Positions 1 through 8,000 of a stretch of DNA of 64,000 nt are shown here, piece after piece. Each line of letters opens with the position of its first letter. Within the stretch, counting starts at the first letter, position 1. A program made the translations under genes and the position numbers. Location of the stretch: positions 439,001 to 503,000 of the forward strand of contig NZ_JAUTAH010000001.1 in the NCBI RefSeq assembly GCF_030818545.1, in the 5' to 3' direction. This DNA is from Brevundimonas sp. SORGH_AS_0993. GTDB taxonomy: Bacteria > Pseudomonadota > Alphaproteobacteria > Caulobacterales > Caulobacteraceae. The notes beneath the pieces were generated by a model. It had not been told where the DNA came from. It searched no databases and saw only the letters and a list, made by a program, of their open reading frames with translations.

Positions 1-345
1 CTGATCCTGCACTACAAGGTGACGGAGCGGGCGGGCACGACCTTCTGGGATGAGGTCAGAACCATGACCGTGCCGGATCGTCTGGTCGAGAAGATCGCCC
101 TGTTCCAGGCGACGGGGCGAATCGTCCGGCGCGATCACGACATCTTCGCCGAGAGCAGTTGGCTGGCGGTCGCCGTGGGGCAGGGGGTGAAGCCCACGGG
201 TCGTCACCCCGTGTCGGATGTTCTGGGGCGGGACGAGAACAGGGGGCGGCTGGCGGCCATTCGCGACAGCATCTGGCGCACAGCCGATGCGTTGCCCTCT
301 CATGAAGAAGCCCTGACGGCCGCCATGGGCGTCCGCAGGGGTTAG
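1..345 (+). CDS. Tryptophan halogenase family protein, C-terminal part (5' end outside window)
   Basis: The reading frame is open from base 1 and ends at TAG 343-345, so only the last 114 residues are present. The start, LILHYK followed by TFWDEVR and MTVPDRL, matches the conserved region near the C-terminus of flavin-dependent tryptophan halogenase family proteins and resembles the same segment of the full-length halogenase at 5148-6686 (LVLHYVANQRDEPFWRAMR). The FAESSWLAVAVGQG stretch also parallels FLPPSWLAVLVGQN there. FAD-binding and catalytic motifs lie outside the window, so activity cannot be judged. It precedes a TonB receptor gene on the same strand. Confidence 0.85.
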   Translation: MILHYKVTERAGTTFWDEVRTMTVPDRLVEKIALFQATGRIVRRDHDIFAESSWLAVAVGQGVKPTGRHPVSDVLGRDENRGRLAAIRDSIWRTADALPSHEEALTAAMGVRRG

Positions 346-463
346 GTCCGCCCGTATGGCGGGACCGGCTGAAGCCCGATGTGGTCGTTTGTGCCCGTCC
401 CAGGCGAACCTGCGGTGGACGGAACCCAGACAGCTGCACTCGGTCCCCGATCGAAATATGGAT

Positions 464-477
464 TGACATCGCTGTCA
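464..477. promoter_or_regulatory. LacI-type operator upstream of TonB receptor
   Basis: TGACATCGCTGTCA lies in a longer perfect inverted repeat (461-480, 8-base arms around TCGC). It differs by one base from the sites at 7867 and 13949. The central CG is typical of LacI-family operators. It lies about 90 bases before the GTG start at 567. The LacI regulator at 6812 is the obvious candidate to bind it. Confidence 0.7.
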
Positions 478-566
478 ATCGGTTGTCCATACGCTGACAC
501 GGACAGTCGACAAGACTGCCGATAACATTGCGACGGCCCGCACCGTCGTCCTCGGGGGGACCTAAA

Positions 567-3500
567 GTGAAGTCAGAGATGTTCCATACCGTGCATGCGC
601 CCGTGATGGGTCGTGGCCTGCGCCGTTCCGTTTCCGCCCTGGCCTTGACGGTCGCCGTGGCGGGGGCGGGGGCCGCCCACGCCCAAACCACCGCCGCGCC
701 CCAGACGCCAGCGCCCCAGACGGCCGAGCCCGCCGCCGACGGCGCGACCCAGGTGGACGACATCGTCGTCACCGGCATCCGCGCCCGGATCGCCTCGTCC
801 CAGAACATCAAGCGCAACGCGGACACATTCGTGGACGCCGTCACGGCCGACGACATCGGCGCCCTGCCGGACAAGTCGGTCAACGAGGTGCTTCAACGCA
901 TCCCCGGCGTGAACATCAACCGCTTCCAGGGCCCGACGGACCCCGACCACTTCTCGGTCGAAGGCTCCAACGTCATCATCCGCGGCCTGAGCTACGTCCG
1001 CTCGGAGTTCAACGGCCGCGACGCCTTCAGCGTGAACACCGGCCGCGCCCTGGGTTTCAACGACGTGTCGCCCGAGCTGCTGTCCAGCGTCCAGGTGTTC
1101 AAGAATGCGACCGCCGACCGGATCGAAGGCGGCATCGCCGGCGTGGTCGATCTGCGCACGCGCAAGCCCTTCGACAGCCGCAAGTTCGTCTTCGGCGCGA
1201 CGGCGGAAGGGTCCTATGGCGACCTGCGCGAAAAGGCGGGTCTGGGCTATTCGGCCCTGGTCAGCAACGTCTGGGACACCCAGTACGGTTCGTTCGGCGC
1301 CCTGCTGAGCTATGGCGAATCCGACCTTTATTCCGAGGCTTACGGCACTCACCTGACGGACTTCACCTATCGGTCCGACCTGTCGAACGGCAATGATCGC
1401 CGCTACGTCCCGCGCGGCGGCGCGGTGCGGACCCAGCAGTTCGACCGTTCGCGCTCGACCCTGGACGGTTCGCTGCAGTGGGAATCGACCGACGGTCGCG
1501 CCAAGCTGACGGGCGAATACATCCGCGCCGACTCGACCTCGGCCTGGGGCGAACGGGTGGTCGAAGTGGACCTGGGCAGCGGCGGCAATCCGACGCCCTT
1601 GCCGGGCCAGTCGTTCACCTATGATTCCAACGGCGTCTTCACCAGCGGCCTCTTGGTCAACAATGCGCCGAACCTGCAGGTCCTGCCCAAGCGTCAGCGC
1701 GATCTGCAGACCCTGACCGAAGACTTCTCCCTGGCCGCCGAATTCCATCCGACCGATCGCCTGTCGATCTGGCTGGATGCGCAATACAGCAAGGCCACCG
1801 CCGACGATCTGGACATGAGCGTCTATGGCGCCATCACGCCGCTCTACACCCTGATCGGCGAAGGCCGCCACGGCGTGCCGGACATCCAGTTCGTCGATTC
1901 CTCGGGCCAGCCCTCAGCGCGCACGAACGATCCGGCGAACTTCTATTACCGCGCCGCGATGGATCACATCGAACAGTCCGACGGCGACCAGAAGGCGTTT
2001 AAGGCCGACGTCAAATACGACTTCGACAACTCGCCGCTGCGCGCCATCCGCATGGGCGCCCGCTATTCGGACCGCGAGCAGACGCGCCGCTACACGACCT
2101 ACAACTGGGGCGCCATTTCGGAAAGCTGGGCCGGCGGCGTGACGCCGTTCCAGACCAGCGGACCCCTGGCCGTGGAAGCCTACGACTTCCCGAACTTCCA
2201 GCGTGGTCACAACCCGGCCCCGATGAACGCCTATTATCCGACGATCGACCTGATCTCGGCCTACCGCGACGGTACGCTTCAGGCCGCGCTGGCGGCGGCC
2301 AGCAGCTCGGGCGCCACCTGGCGGCCGCTGGATCAGCGTCCAGACGCCATCGCCGGCACGCCCTTCCTGCCGGGCGACATCAACAACTCGGCGGAACAGA
2401 CGACCTCGGCCTATGTCCGGTTCGACTTCGGCTGGGACGATATCTTCGGCCCCGACACCGCAATTACCGGCAATCTGGGCGTTCGCTACGCCAAGACCGA
2501 CTTCCAGACGCGCGGCTTCGTTTCAAGCCCTAACGTCGCCCAGAACTTCGGCGACGCGAACGGCAACGATCCGCGTTTCCCGGGACAGAACATTCCGGTT
2601 ACGCAGGCGAATGCAGCGGATGTCGCACGCTACCGTTGCTCCACGATCCAGCCAGGCCAGTCCGCGCCCAGCTACTGCCTGCTCTCCAACGACCGTTTGA
2701 ATCAGCTGGTCGCCTTCAGCGACGGAAGCTTCCAAGAGGTCGAGCGCAGCAACAGCTATGACGACTGGCTGCCCAGCCTGAACGTCAATCTGAAATACAA
2801 AGAATGGGTGATCCGTGGGGCCGTGTCGCGCGCCATGACCCGTCCGGACTTTGGCGTGACAGCCTTCGCCGCCACCCTGTTCTATACGGACATGAACCAA
2901 GTCCGGGACAACGGCGGCGACGTCAACACCGCTCCGCTGCTGACTACCTGGACCGGGGGTTCGCAACTGACGGGCGTCCGCGCCTGGAACTACGATCTGG
3001 GCGTGGAATGGTACTTCAAGCCCGGCAGCTCCGTGACCTTCAACGCCTTCTACAAGGACCTGTCGGACATCCTGGCCAGTGGCTCGACCGTCCAGCAGTT
3101 CAGCAACGCCCAGGGCGCATCCGCCGACGTTCAGGTCAATCAGCAGGTCAACATCGGCACGGGCTGGATCAAGGGCTTCGAGATCGGCTACCAGCAGACC
3201 TACAGCTTCCTGCCGGGTCTTTGGAGCGGCCTCGGTGTCGAGGCCAACTATACCTTCGTCGAGCCCTCGACCTTCCCCAATGCCGTGACCGAGCCGCGCT
3301 ATATGGGTCTGGAATTGCCGCTGCAACAGCTGTCGCGCCACACCTACAATTTCTCGGTCTTCTACGAGAAGGATCGTCTGTCGGCGCGTCTGGCCTACAA
3401 CTGGCGCAACGGCTTCCTGCTGACGCCGCGCGACGACGTGAATCCGTATTCGCCGATCTTCAACGACTCGACGGGTCAGCTTGACGGTTCGATCTTCTAC

Positions 3501-3680
3501 ACTCTGAACGACCACTGGAAGATCGGTCTGTACGGCGCGAACCTGCTGGACGAGGTCACGGTGACGCAGCAGCAGACGTCCTACAACGTCAACGGCGTGA
3601 ACCAGACGGGCCCGCTGGCGCCGCGGTCCTACTTCCGCAGCGACCGTCGCGTGACGTTCAGCCTGCGCTACACCTTCTAA
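567..3680 (+). CDS. TonB-dependent receptor (Xanthomonas/Caulobacter type)
   Basis: This outer-membrane beta-barrel would import a bulky substrate, probably oligosaccharides, using TonB energy. The GTG start at 567 is chosen because GGGGGGA lies 6 bases upstream; ATG 579 is an alternative. A signal peptide (VSALALTVAVAGAGAAHAQ) is followed by a TonB box (VDDIVVTG) and a plug domain (DIGALPDKSVNEVLQRIPGVNI), a form characteristic of the large receptors expanded in Xanthomonas and Caulobacter. The barrel runs to a terminal aromatic residue (SLRYTF). The length of 1037 aa is usual. The operator at 464-477 and the nearby GH3, GH9 and LacI genes point to a beta-glucan substrate, which is inference. 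Confidence 0.93.
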   Translation: MKSEMFHTVHAPVMGRGLRRSVSALALTVAVAGAGAAHAQTTAAPQTPAPQTAEPAADGATQVDDIVVTGIRARIASSQNIKRNADTFVDAVTADDIGALPDKSVNEVLQRIPGVNINRFQGPTDPDHFSVEGSNVIIRGLSYVRSEFNGRDAFSVNTGRALGFNDVSPELLSSVQVFKNATADRIEGGIAGVVDLRTRKPFDSRKFVFGATAEGSYGDLREKAGLGYSALVSNVWDTQYGSFGALLSYGESDLYSEAYGTHLTDFTYRSDLSNGNDRRYVPRGGAVRTQQFDRSRSTLDGSLQWESTDGRAKLTGEYIRADSTSAWGERVVEVDLGSGGNPTPLPGQSFTYDSNGVFTSGLLVNNAPNLQVLPKRQRDLQTLTEDFSLAAEFHPTDRLSIWLDAQYSKATADDLDMSVYGAITPLYTLIGEGRHGVPDIQFVDSSGQPSARTNDPANFYYRAAMDHIEQSDGDQKAFKADVKYDFDNSPLRAIRMGARYSDREQTRRYTTYNWGAISESWAGGVTPFQTSGPLAVEAYDFPNFQRGHNPAPMNAYYPTIDLISAYRDGTLQAALAAASSSGATWRPLDQRPDAIAGTPFLPGDINNSAEQTTSAYVRFDFGWDDIFGPDTAITGNLGVRYAKTDFQTRGFVSSPNVAQNFGDANGNDPRFPGQNIPVTQANAADVARYRCSTIQPGQSAPSYCLLSNDRLNQLVAFSDGSFQEVERSNSYDDWLPSLNVNLKYKEWVIRGAVSRAMTRPDFGVTAFAATLFYTDMNQVRDNGGDVNTAPLLTTWTGGSQLTGVRAWNYDLGVEWYFKPGSSVTFNAFYKDLSDILASGSTVQQFSNAQGASADVQVNQQVNIGTGWIKGFEIGYQQTYSFLPGLWSGLGVEANYTFVEPSTFPNAVTEPRYMGLELPLQQLSRHTYNFSVFYEKDRLSARLAYNWRNGFLLTPRDDVNPYSPIFNDSTGQLDGSIFYTLNDHWKIGLYGANLLDEVTVTQQQTSYNVNGVNQTGPLAPRSYFRSDRRVTFSLRYTF

Positions 3681-3704
3681 GACTTCTTTTCTGAGCGAAG
3701 ACCT

Positions 3705-3736
3705 GGGGCGTCGATCCGATCGACGCCCCTTTTTTC
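3705..3736 (+). terminator. Intrinsic terminator after TonB receptor
   Basis: An 11-bp perfect stem (GGGGCGTCGAT with ATCGACGCCCC, loop CCG) is followed by six T. It separates the receptor from the convergent halogenase-like gene. Confidence 0.9.
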
Positions 3737-3744
3737 GTTCCGGA

Positions 3745-5151
3745 TCAGCCGCCTGCGCGCAGCCGTTCGACGACCTGGGAGTGTAAGGGCAGGGCGGCCA
3801 AGGTCTGGTCGAAGGCCATGACCATTCGCCCCAGCGAAGCCGTGGCGGACTTGATGTCCAAGCGGTCGGCCTGGATGTCGTGACGGCGCGGCGTCAGGCC
3901 CAGGCCGGCCATCAGCAGCGTCCAATGCTGGGCGTCGTAGGGATCGCCGTCCAAGGCGACGCCGCCGTTGCGAGACGTGAACTGGGCGATGCGACGCGCC
4001 AAGTTCTCGCCGGCCGGAGCCGATCGCTGGCCTTGGGGCCCGTACAACAGGGTCAGATGGAGCCGGTCCGCGCGGTGGGTCACGTCGCGAACCACGGCCT
4101 GGTTATAGGTCTCGGCGCAGGCCGGAATCTGCTCAGGGCTATCCGGCAACGATGCGATCAGCTGTGTCAGTTGTCGCTCCAGCGCGTCGCTGTCCAGGCC
4201 CAAGGCGTCGCCAAACCGCACCGCTGCCGGACCGAAGGCGAGACGCCGGCCGATCCAGGGGTGCGTATCCAGACCGGGGGCCAAGGCGATGTCCGATACG
4301 GCGACGATGTCGACGTCTCCCAACCAGACCGTCAGCGCTTCCTTCGCCTTTTCAGCGGTGGTGCGATCCGCCGCATAGGCCAGGCTGGCGAAGCCGCCGC
4401 CGGGCAGGGGGCTGCGGGTGGCCAGCCCTTCCTTCAGCTCAGTCATATCCAGGCGCGGCGCATGATCGCCGCCGGCGTAGCGCACGCTCAGGCAGCGGTC
4501 GTAGCCAAGGCGCGCGGTCCAGTCGCCGTCGCCGCTGAAGACGCCTGTCGCTCGCGTGTCCACGGTCATGAAGGGCTCGGCCTCACGGGCGTCGCCTGAC
4601 CCTTCCCGCACGCCGGCGCGCAGGGCGATCTCTCGCAATCTCGTCGTCAGGACACGCGCGTCGAGCATCAGTCGGGGACGAAGAAGGGAGCGGGGCGACT
4701 GCCGGTCCGGGCTGGGATGGGCGTAACGACCGGCCGCCATCACGCGCGCCTGGAACTGCAACGGCGCCAGAAGCGCGGCGTAGTCGGGGGCGACGGGCGA
4801 CTGGCGCGCGGCGCGCAGCACGACGTCCGCCAGCGCGACCCCATCGATTCCGGGCAGAGGCTCCTGCTCCACGACCGCGATGTCTTGCCCCGCGCGCCAG
4901 TTTCGCAGCAGCGAGCCGAGGAAGAAGCCGCCGTGCCCCTGCGCCAACAGGTCTGCGCCGTCCGACAACTGAACCAGCACGCCGTCGGGATCGGCGATCG
5001 CGACCTCCGGCTCTTCGCCAAGCGCCGGCGGGGTTGCGTCTTCGACCCGCACCGAATGGCCCGATGGCAGGTTGCGGGCCAGCAGGGCGGCGGCCGCCCA
5101 GGCCGCCAGGCCGCCGCCTCGGATGATCCAGGCATTTGCGGTCTCGCTCAT
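3745..5151 (-). CDS. Tryptophan halogenase-like protein lacking catalytic motifs
   Basis: This 468-aa protein starts MSETANAWIIRGGGLAAWAAAALLA, a degenerate form of the GGGTAGW dinucleotide-binding start of tryptophan halogenases. I cannot find the WxWxIP motif, the FKLG lysine region or the EPLEST segment that the neighbouring full-length enzyme has, so it is probably not a working halogenase. The start is fixed by an ATGA overlap (5148-5151) with the stop of the upstream halogenase on the same strand, which implies translational coupling. It may be a partner or a regulator of the active enzyme; this is inference. Assignment to the family rests on the N-terminus, size and context. Confidence 0.75.
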   Translation of the reverse strand: MSETANAWIIRGGGLAAWAAAALLARNLPSGHSVRVEDATPPALGEEPEVAIADPDGVLVQLSDGADLLAQGHGGFFLGSLLRNWRAGQDIAVVEQEPLPGIDGVALADVVLRAARQSPVAPDYAALLAPLQFQARVMAAGRYAHPSPDRQSPRSLLRPRLMLDARVLTTRLREIALRAGVREGSGDAREAEPFMTVDTRATGVFSGDGDWTARLGYDRCLSVRYAGGDHAPRLDMTELKEGLATRSPLPGGGFASLAYAADRTTAEKAKEALTVWLGDVDIVAVSDIALAPGLDTHPWIGRRLAFGPAAVRFGDALGLDSDALERQLTQLIASLPDSPEQIPACAETYNQAVVRDVTHRADRLHLTLLYGPQGQRSAPAGENLARRIAQFTSRNGGVALDGDPYDAQHWTLLMAGLGLTPRRHDIQADRLDIKSATASLGRMVMAFDQTLAALPLHSQVVERLRAGG

Positions 5152-6686
5152 CGGACAGTCTCCGCCTGCTGCGCCGCGTCTCGGATGAAGCTCATATGAT
5201 CGGGCGTGCGATCGACGGTCGCGCGGACCTCGTCGCGCAGGCGTGCAAGCCTGGCGGACAGGGTTTGCGGGTCCAGCCGATCGACACGCGGATCCCATCC
5301 GTGCGGGACGATGTTCTGCCCGACCAGCACGGCGAGCCAGCTAGGCGGCAGGAAGACGCCGATGTCGTAGTCCGGCAGCAGGCCGCGCGACATGAAGGCC
5401 TCGACCTTGGCCGACAGGCTTTCGGGCCAGGCCATGGTCCGCATCGCCCGCCAGAACGGCTCGTCACGCTGGTTGGCGACATAGTGCAGGACCAGGAAGT
5501 CGCGGATCCGGTCGAACTCCAGGGCCATGATCCGATTGTATTCTTCCGCGTCCGCCGCCATCCCGACCTTGTCCGGAAACAGGTCCAGCAGGGTCGTGAT
5601 CCCCAACTGGATCAGATAGATGCTGGTCGATTCCAGCGGCTCCAGGAAGCCGCCGGACAGGCCGATCGCGACGACGTTCCGGCTCCAAAGCCTTTGGCGT
5701 CGCCCGGTCTTGAAACCCAGCCGGCGCGGCTCGGCCAGGGCCGGACCTTCCAGGTTGGACATCAGCGTCGTCAGGGCGTCCTCGTCCGAGATGTGGGCGG
5801 AGGAGAAGACGTGGCCGTTGCCGGTGCGGTGCTGCAACGGGATGCGCCATTGCCAGCCGGCGGTGCGGGCGGTCGCACGGGTATAGGGTCCGACGGGCGC
5901 GATGGTTTGACACGGCACGGCGAAGGCGCTGTCGCAGGGCAGCCAATGGCTCCAGTCCTCGAACTTCGTCTCCAGCGCCTGGGTGATCAGCCGTCCGCGA
6001 AAACCCGAGCAGTCGATGAACAGATCGCCCTCGATCCGGCGTCCGTCGGCCAGGACGATGGCGTCGACATCGCCGGTCTGGCCGTTCAGGACGTGATCGA
6101 CCACCTTGCCCTCGGTGCGGACCACGCCGCGCCCGCACGATACCTGGCGCAGGAAGGCGGCGTAGAGGCTGGCGTCGAACTGGAAGGCGTAGCTGAAGGT
6201 GGACAGCATCGAGCCGGGGGCGGCGACCGGCCGCTGGAAGCGGTTCGCCTCGGCCGCCCTGACCGGATAGCTGTAGTCGCTGATGTCGGCGGCGTCGCCC
6301 ATCGCGCGGCGGGCGGCCCAGACGTGATGGAAGTCGATCCCTTCGATCGGCTCGCCATAGGCGCCGAACGGATGGATGTAGCTGTCGCCGGGCCGCCCCC
6401 AGTCCACGAACTGGATGCCCAGCTTGAAGGTCGCCTGTGTCTGGTCGGTCAGCGTCTGTTCGTCGATGCCCATGGCCGTATTGAAGGCGCGGATGTGGGG
6501 CAGGGTGGCCTCGCCCACGCCGACGATGCCGATCTCGTCGGACTCGACCAACTCCACGTTGATCTGGCTTCCGGCCACGCGGTGGCCCAGACGATAGGAC
6601 AGGGCGGCGGCGGTCATCCAGCCTGCGGTCCCGCCGCCGAGGATGACGACCCGTCTGATCGGGCCTTGATCGATGCTGGTCATCAT
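5148..6686 (-). CDS. Flavin-dependent tryptophan halogenase family protein
   Basis: A 512-aa protein with the full set of family motifs: FAD-binding GGGTAGW near residue 17, GVGEAT, the FKLGIQF segment carrying the conserved catalytic lysine (about residue 87), WQWRIP (about 278, the WxWxIP signature) and EPLEST (about 347). In characterised members these support FADH2-dependent halogenation of tryptophan or other aromatics through hypohalous acid and a lysine chloramine. Members beside TonB receptors in Caulobacter and Xanthomonas have no settled substrate, so the true reaction is unknown. The start is ATG 6686 or the next ATG at 6683. It is transcribed with the degenerate paralogue downstream. 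Confidence 0.9.
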   Translation of the reverse strand: MMTSIDQGPIRRVVILGGGTAGWMTAAALSYRLGHRVAGSQINVELVESDEIGIVGVGEATLPHIRAFNTAMGIDEQTLTDQTQATFKLGIQFVDWGRPGDSYIHPFGAYGEPIEGIDFHHVWAARRAMGDAADISDYSYPVRAAEANRFQRPVAAPGSMLSTFSYAFQFDASLYAAFLRQVSCGRGVVRTEGKVVDHVLNGQTGDVDAIVLADGRRIEGDLFIDCSGFRGRLITQALETKFEDWSHWLPCDSAFAVPCQTIAPVGPYTRATARTAGWQWRIPLQHRTGNGHVFSSAHISDEDALTTLMSNLEGPALAEPRRLGFKTGRRQRLWSRNVVAIGLSGGFLEPLESTSIYLIQLGITTLLDLFPDKVGMAADAEEYNRIMALEFDRIRDFLVLHYVANQRDEPFWRAMRTMAWPESLSAKVEAFMSRGLLPDYDIGVFLPPSWLAVLVGQNIVPHGWDPRVDRLDPQTLSARLARLRDEVRATVDRTPDHMSFIRDAAQQAETVR

Positions 6687-6716
6687 GCCGCCTGTCTAGC
6701 AGACGGCTTTTCGGCA

Positions 6717-6731
6717 TGACAGCGATAGACA
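6717..6731. promoter_or_regulatory. Possible degenerate LacI-type half operator
   Basis: TGACAGCGATAGACA shares the full left half (TGACAGCG) of the reverse-oriented operator at 13949-13962, but the right half is broken. It lies between the divergent halogenase and lacI genes, 81-95 bases before the lacI start. Weak autoregulation is possible but unproven. Confidence 0.25.
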
Positions 6732-6811
6732 AGCCTGACTCTATGATGCGGTCGCCGCATCGCCTTTTCGACCGGGGATGCTAGAAGTGTGTCGAGCAAC
6801 GTTCAGGGGAG

Positions 6812-7897
6812 ATGGATTTGGCGACGGTGACGATCTATGACGTGGCCGCGAAAGCGGGCGTGTCCATCAAGTCCGTGTCGCGCGTCCTGAACAACGAGCC
6901 GAACGTCAGCCCCGCGCTGCGCGCCAAGGTCGAGGCGGCCGCGTCCGACCTGGGCTATCGCCGCAGCCTGTCGGCCCGCAGCCTCGCCGGCGCCTCTTCG
7001 TCCCTGATCGCGGTGCTGGTGGACGCCGACCTGACCATCGAACACTGGAAGAGCGGACGGGGCAGCGACTATCTAGGTCGGCTGGAGTTCGGCGCCCTGA
7101 TGGAGGCGCGCCAGGCCGACTATCATCTGATGGTCGAACTGGTGGACCACAATTCGCCCGTGCTGGAGCGGGACCTGATGGCCCTGCTGAACTCCATCCG
7201 CCCGGAAGGGGTGATCCTGACGCCGCCCAACTCCGACAACGGCAAGGTGATGGACGTGCTGGAGGCCGCCAATACGCCCTATGCCCGGATCGGCCCGGAG
7301 GCGGCCTTCGAACGCGGTTTCTGCATCGAAATGGACGAGCGGCGGGCCTCGGCCGAGATGACCGAGCATCTGATCGCCCTGGGCCACCGCCGTATCGCCT
7401 TCGTCACCGGCCCCATCGCTTACGGCGCCAGTCGGCGTCGTCTGGCCGGCTATCATGACGCCATGTCGGCGGCGGGGTTGCCGGTGCAGGGCGGCTGGAT
7501 TGTGCAGGGCGACTTCACCTTCGGGTCCGGCGCTGCGGCGGCCAACCGACTGCTGGACGACAGCCCGGAGATCACCGCCGTCTTCGCTAGCAACGACGAC
7601 ACGGCCCTGGGGGTTATGCAGGCGGCGACCCGGCGGGGCGTGGCCATCCCCGACGAGCTGTCCATCGCCGGCTTCGACGATTCGCCGGGCGCAGGGTTCA
7701 GCACGCCCGACCTGACCACCATCCGCCAGCCCGTGGCGGAAATGGCGGCCGCCGCGTCCCAGCGCCTGATCCCGCCCTTGCGCCGTCTGTTGGGCGAGGC
7801 GGCCTCGGATCGTGTGATCGTAGCGCACGACCTGATCGCGCGTCATTCCACCGCGCGCCCGCGTCTTGACAACGCTGTCATGATCCGATCAATCTGA
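6812..7897 (+). CDS. LacI-family transcriptional regulator
   Basis: A 361-aa repressor-type regulator. The N-terminal helix-turn-helix (TIYDVAAKAGVSIKSVSRVLNN, residues about 6-28) is a textbook LacI domain with the hinge helix near residue 55 (SARSLAG). A periplasmic-binding-protein-like ligand domain follows (VILTPPNSDN, ALGHRRIAFVTGP, AVFASNDDTALGVMQ, SIAGFDDSP). AGGGGAG lies just before ATG 6812. It sits in a cluster with GH3 and GH9 genes and a TonB receptor that carry shared palindromes, so it probably represses them until a gluco-oligosaccharide binds; the ligand is inferred. Confidence 0.93.
   Translation: MDLATVTIYDVAAKAGVSIKSVSRVLNNEPNVSPALRAKVEAAASDLGYRRSLSARSLAGASSSLIAVLVDADLTIEHWKSGRGSDYLGRLEFGALMEARQADYHLMVELVDHNSPVLERDLMALLNSIRPEGVILTPPNSDNGKVMDVLEAANTPYARIGPEAAFERGFCIEMDERRASAEMTEHLIALGHRRIAFVTGPIAYGASRRRLAGYHDAMSAAGLPVQGGWIVQGDFTFGSGAAAANRLLDDSPEITAVFASNDDTALGVMQAATRRGVAIPDELSIAGFDDSPGAGFSTPDLTTIRQPVAEMAAAASQRLIPPLRRLLGEAASDRVIVAHDLIARHSTARPRLDNAVMIRSI
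7867..7880. promoter_or_regulatory. LacI-type operator upstream of GH3 gene
   Basis: TGACAACGCTGTCA lies inside the last codons of lacI, 121 bases before the GH3 start. It is the exact reverse complement of the site before the GH9 gene (13949-13962) and differs by one base from the site before the TonB receptor (464-477). Confidence 0.7.
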
Positions 7898-8000
7898 CCG
7901 TGTTCCGGCCCCGTGTCGGAGCATCAGTTTCGGCCTGAATGCGCGCCTCTGGGGATGGCTCTTGGCCGGCGCGACGGCCTCAAGTGATCGGGCCTCGACC

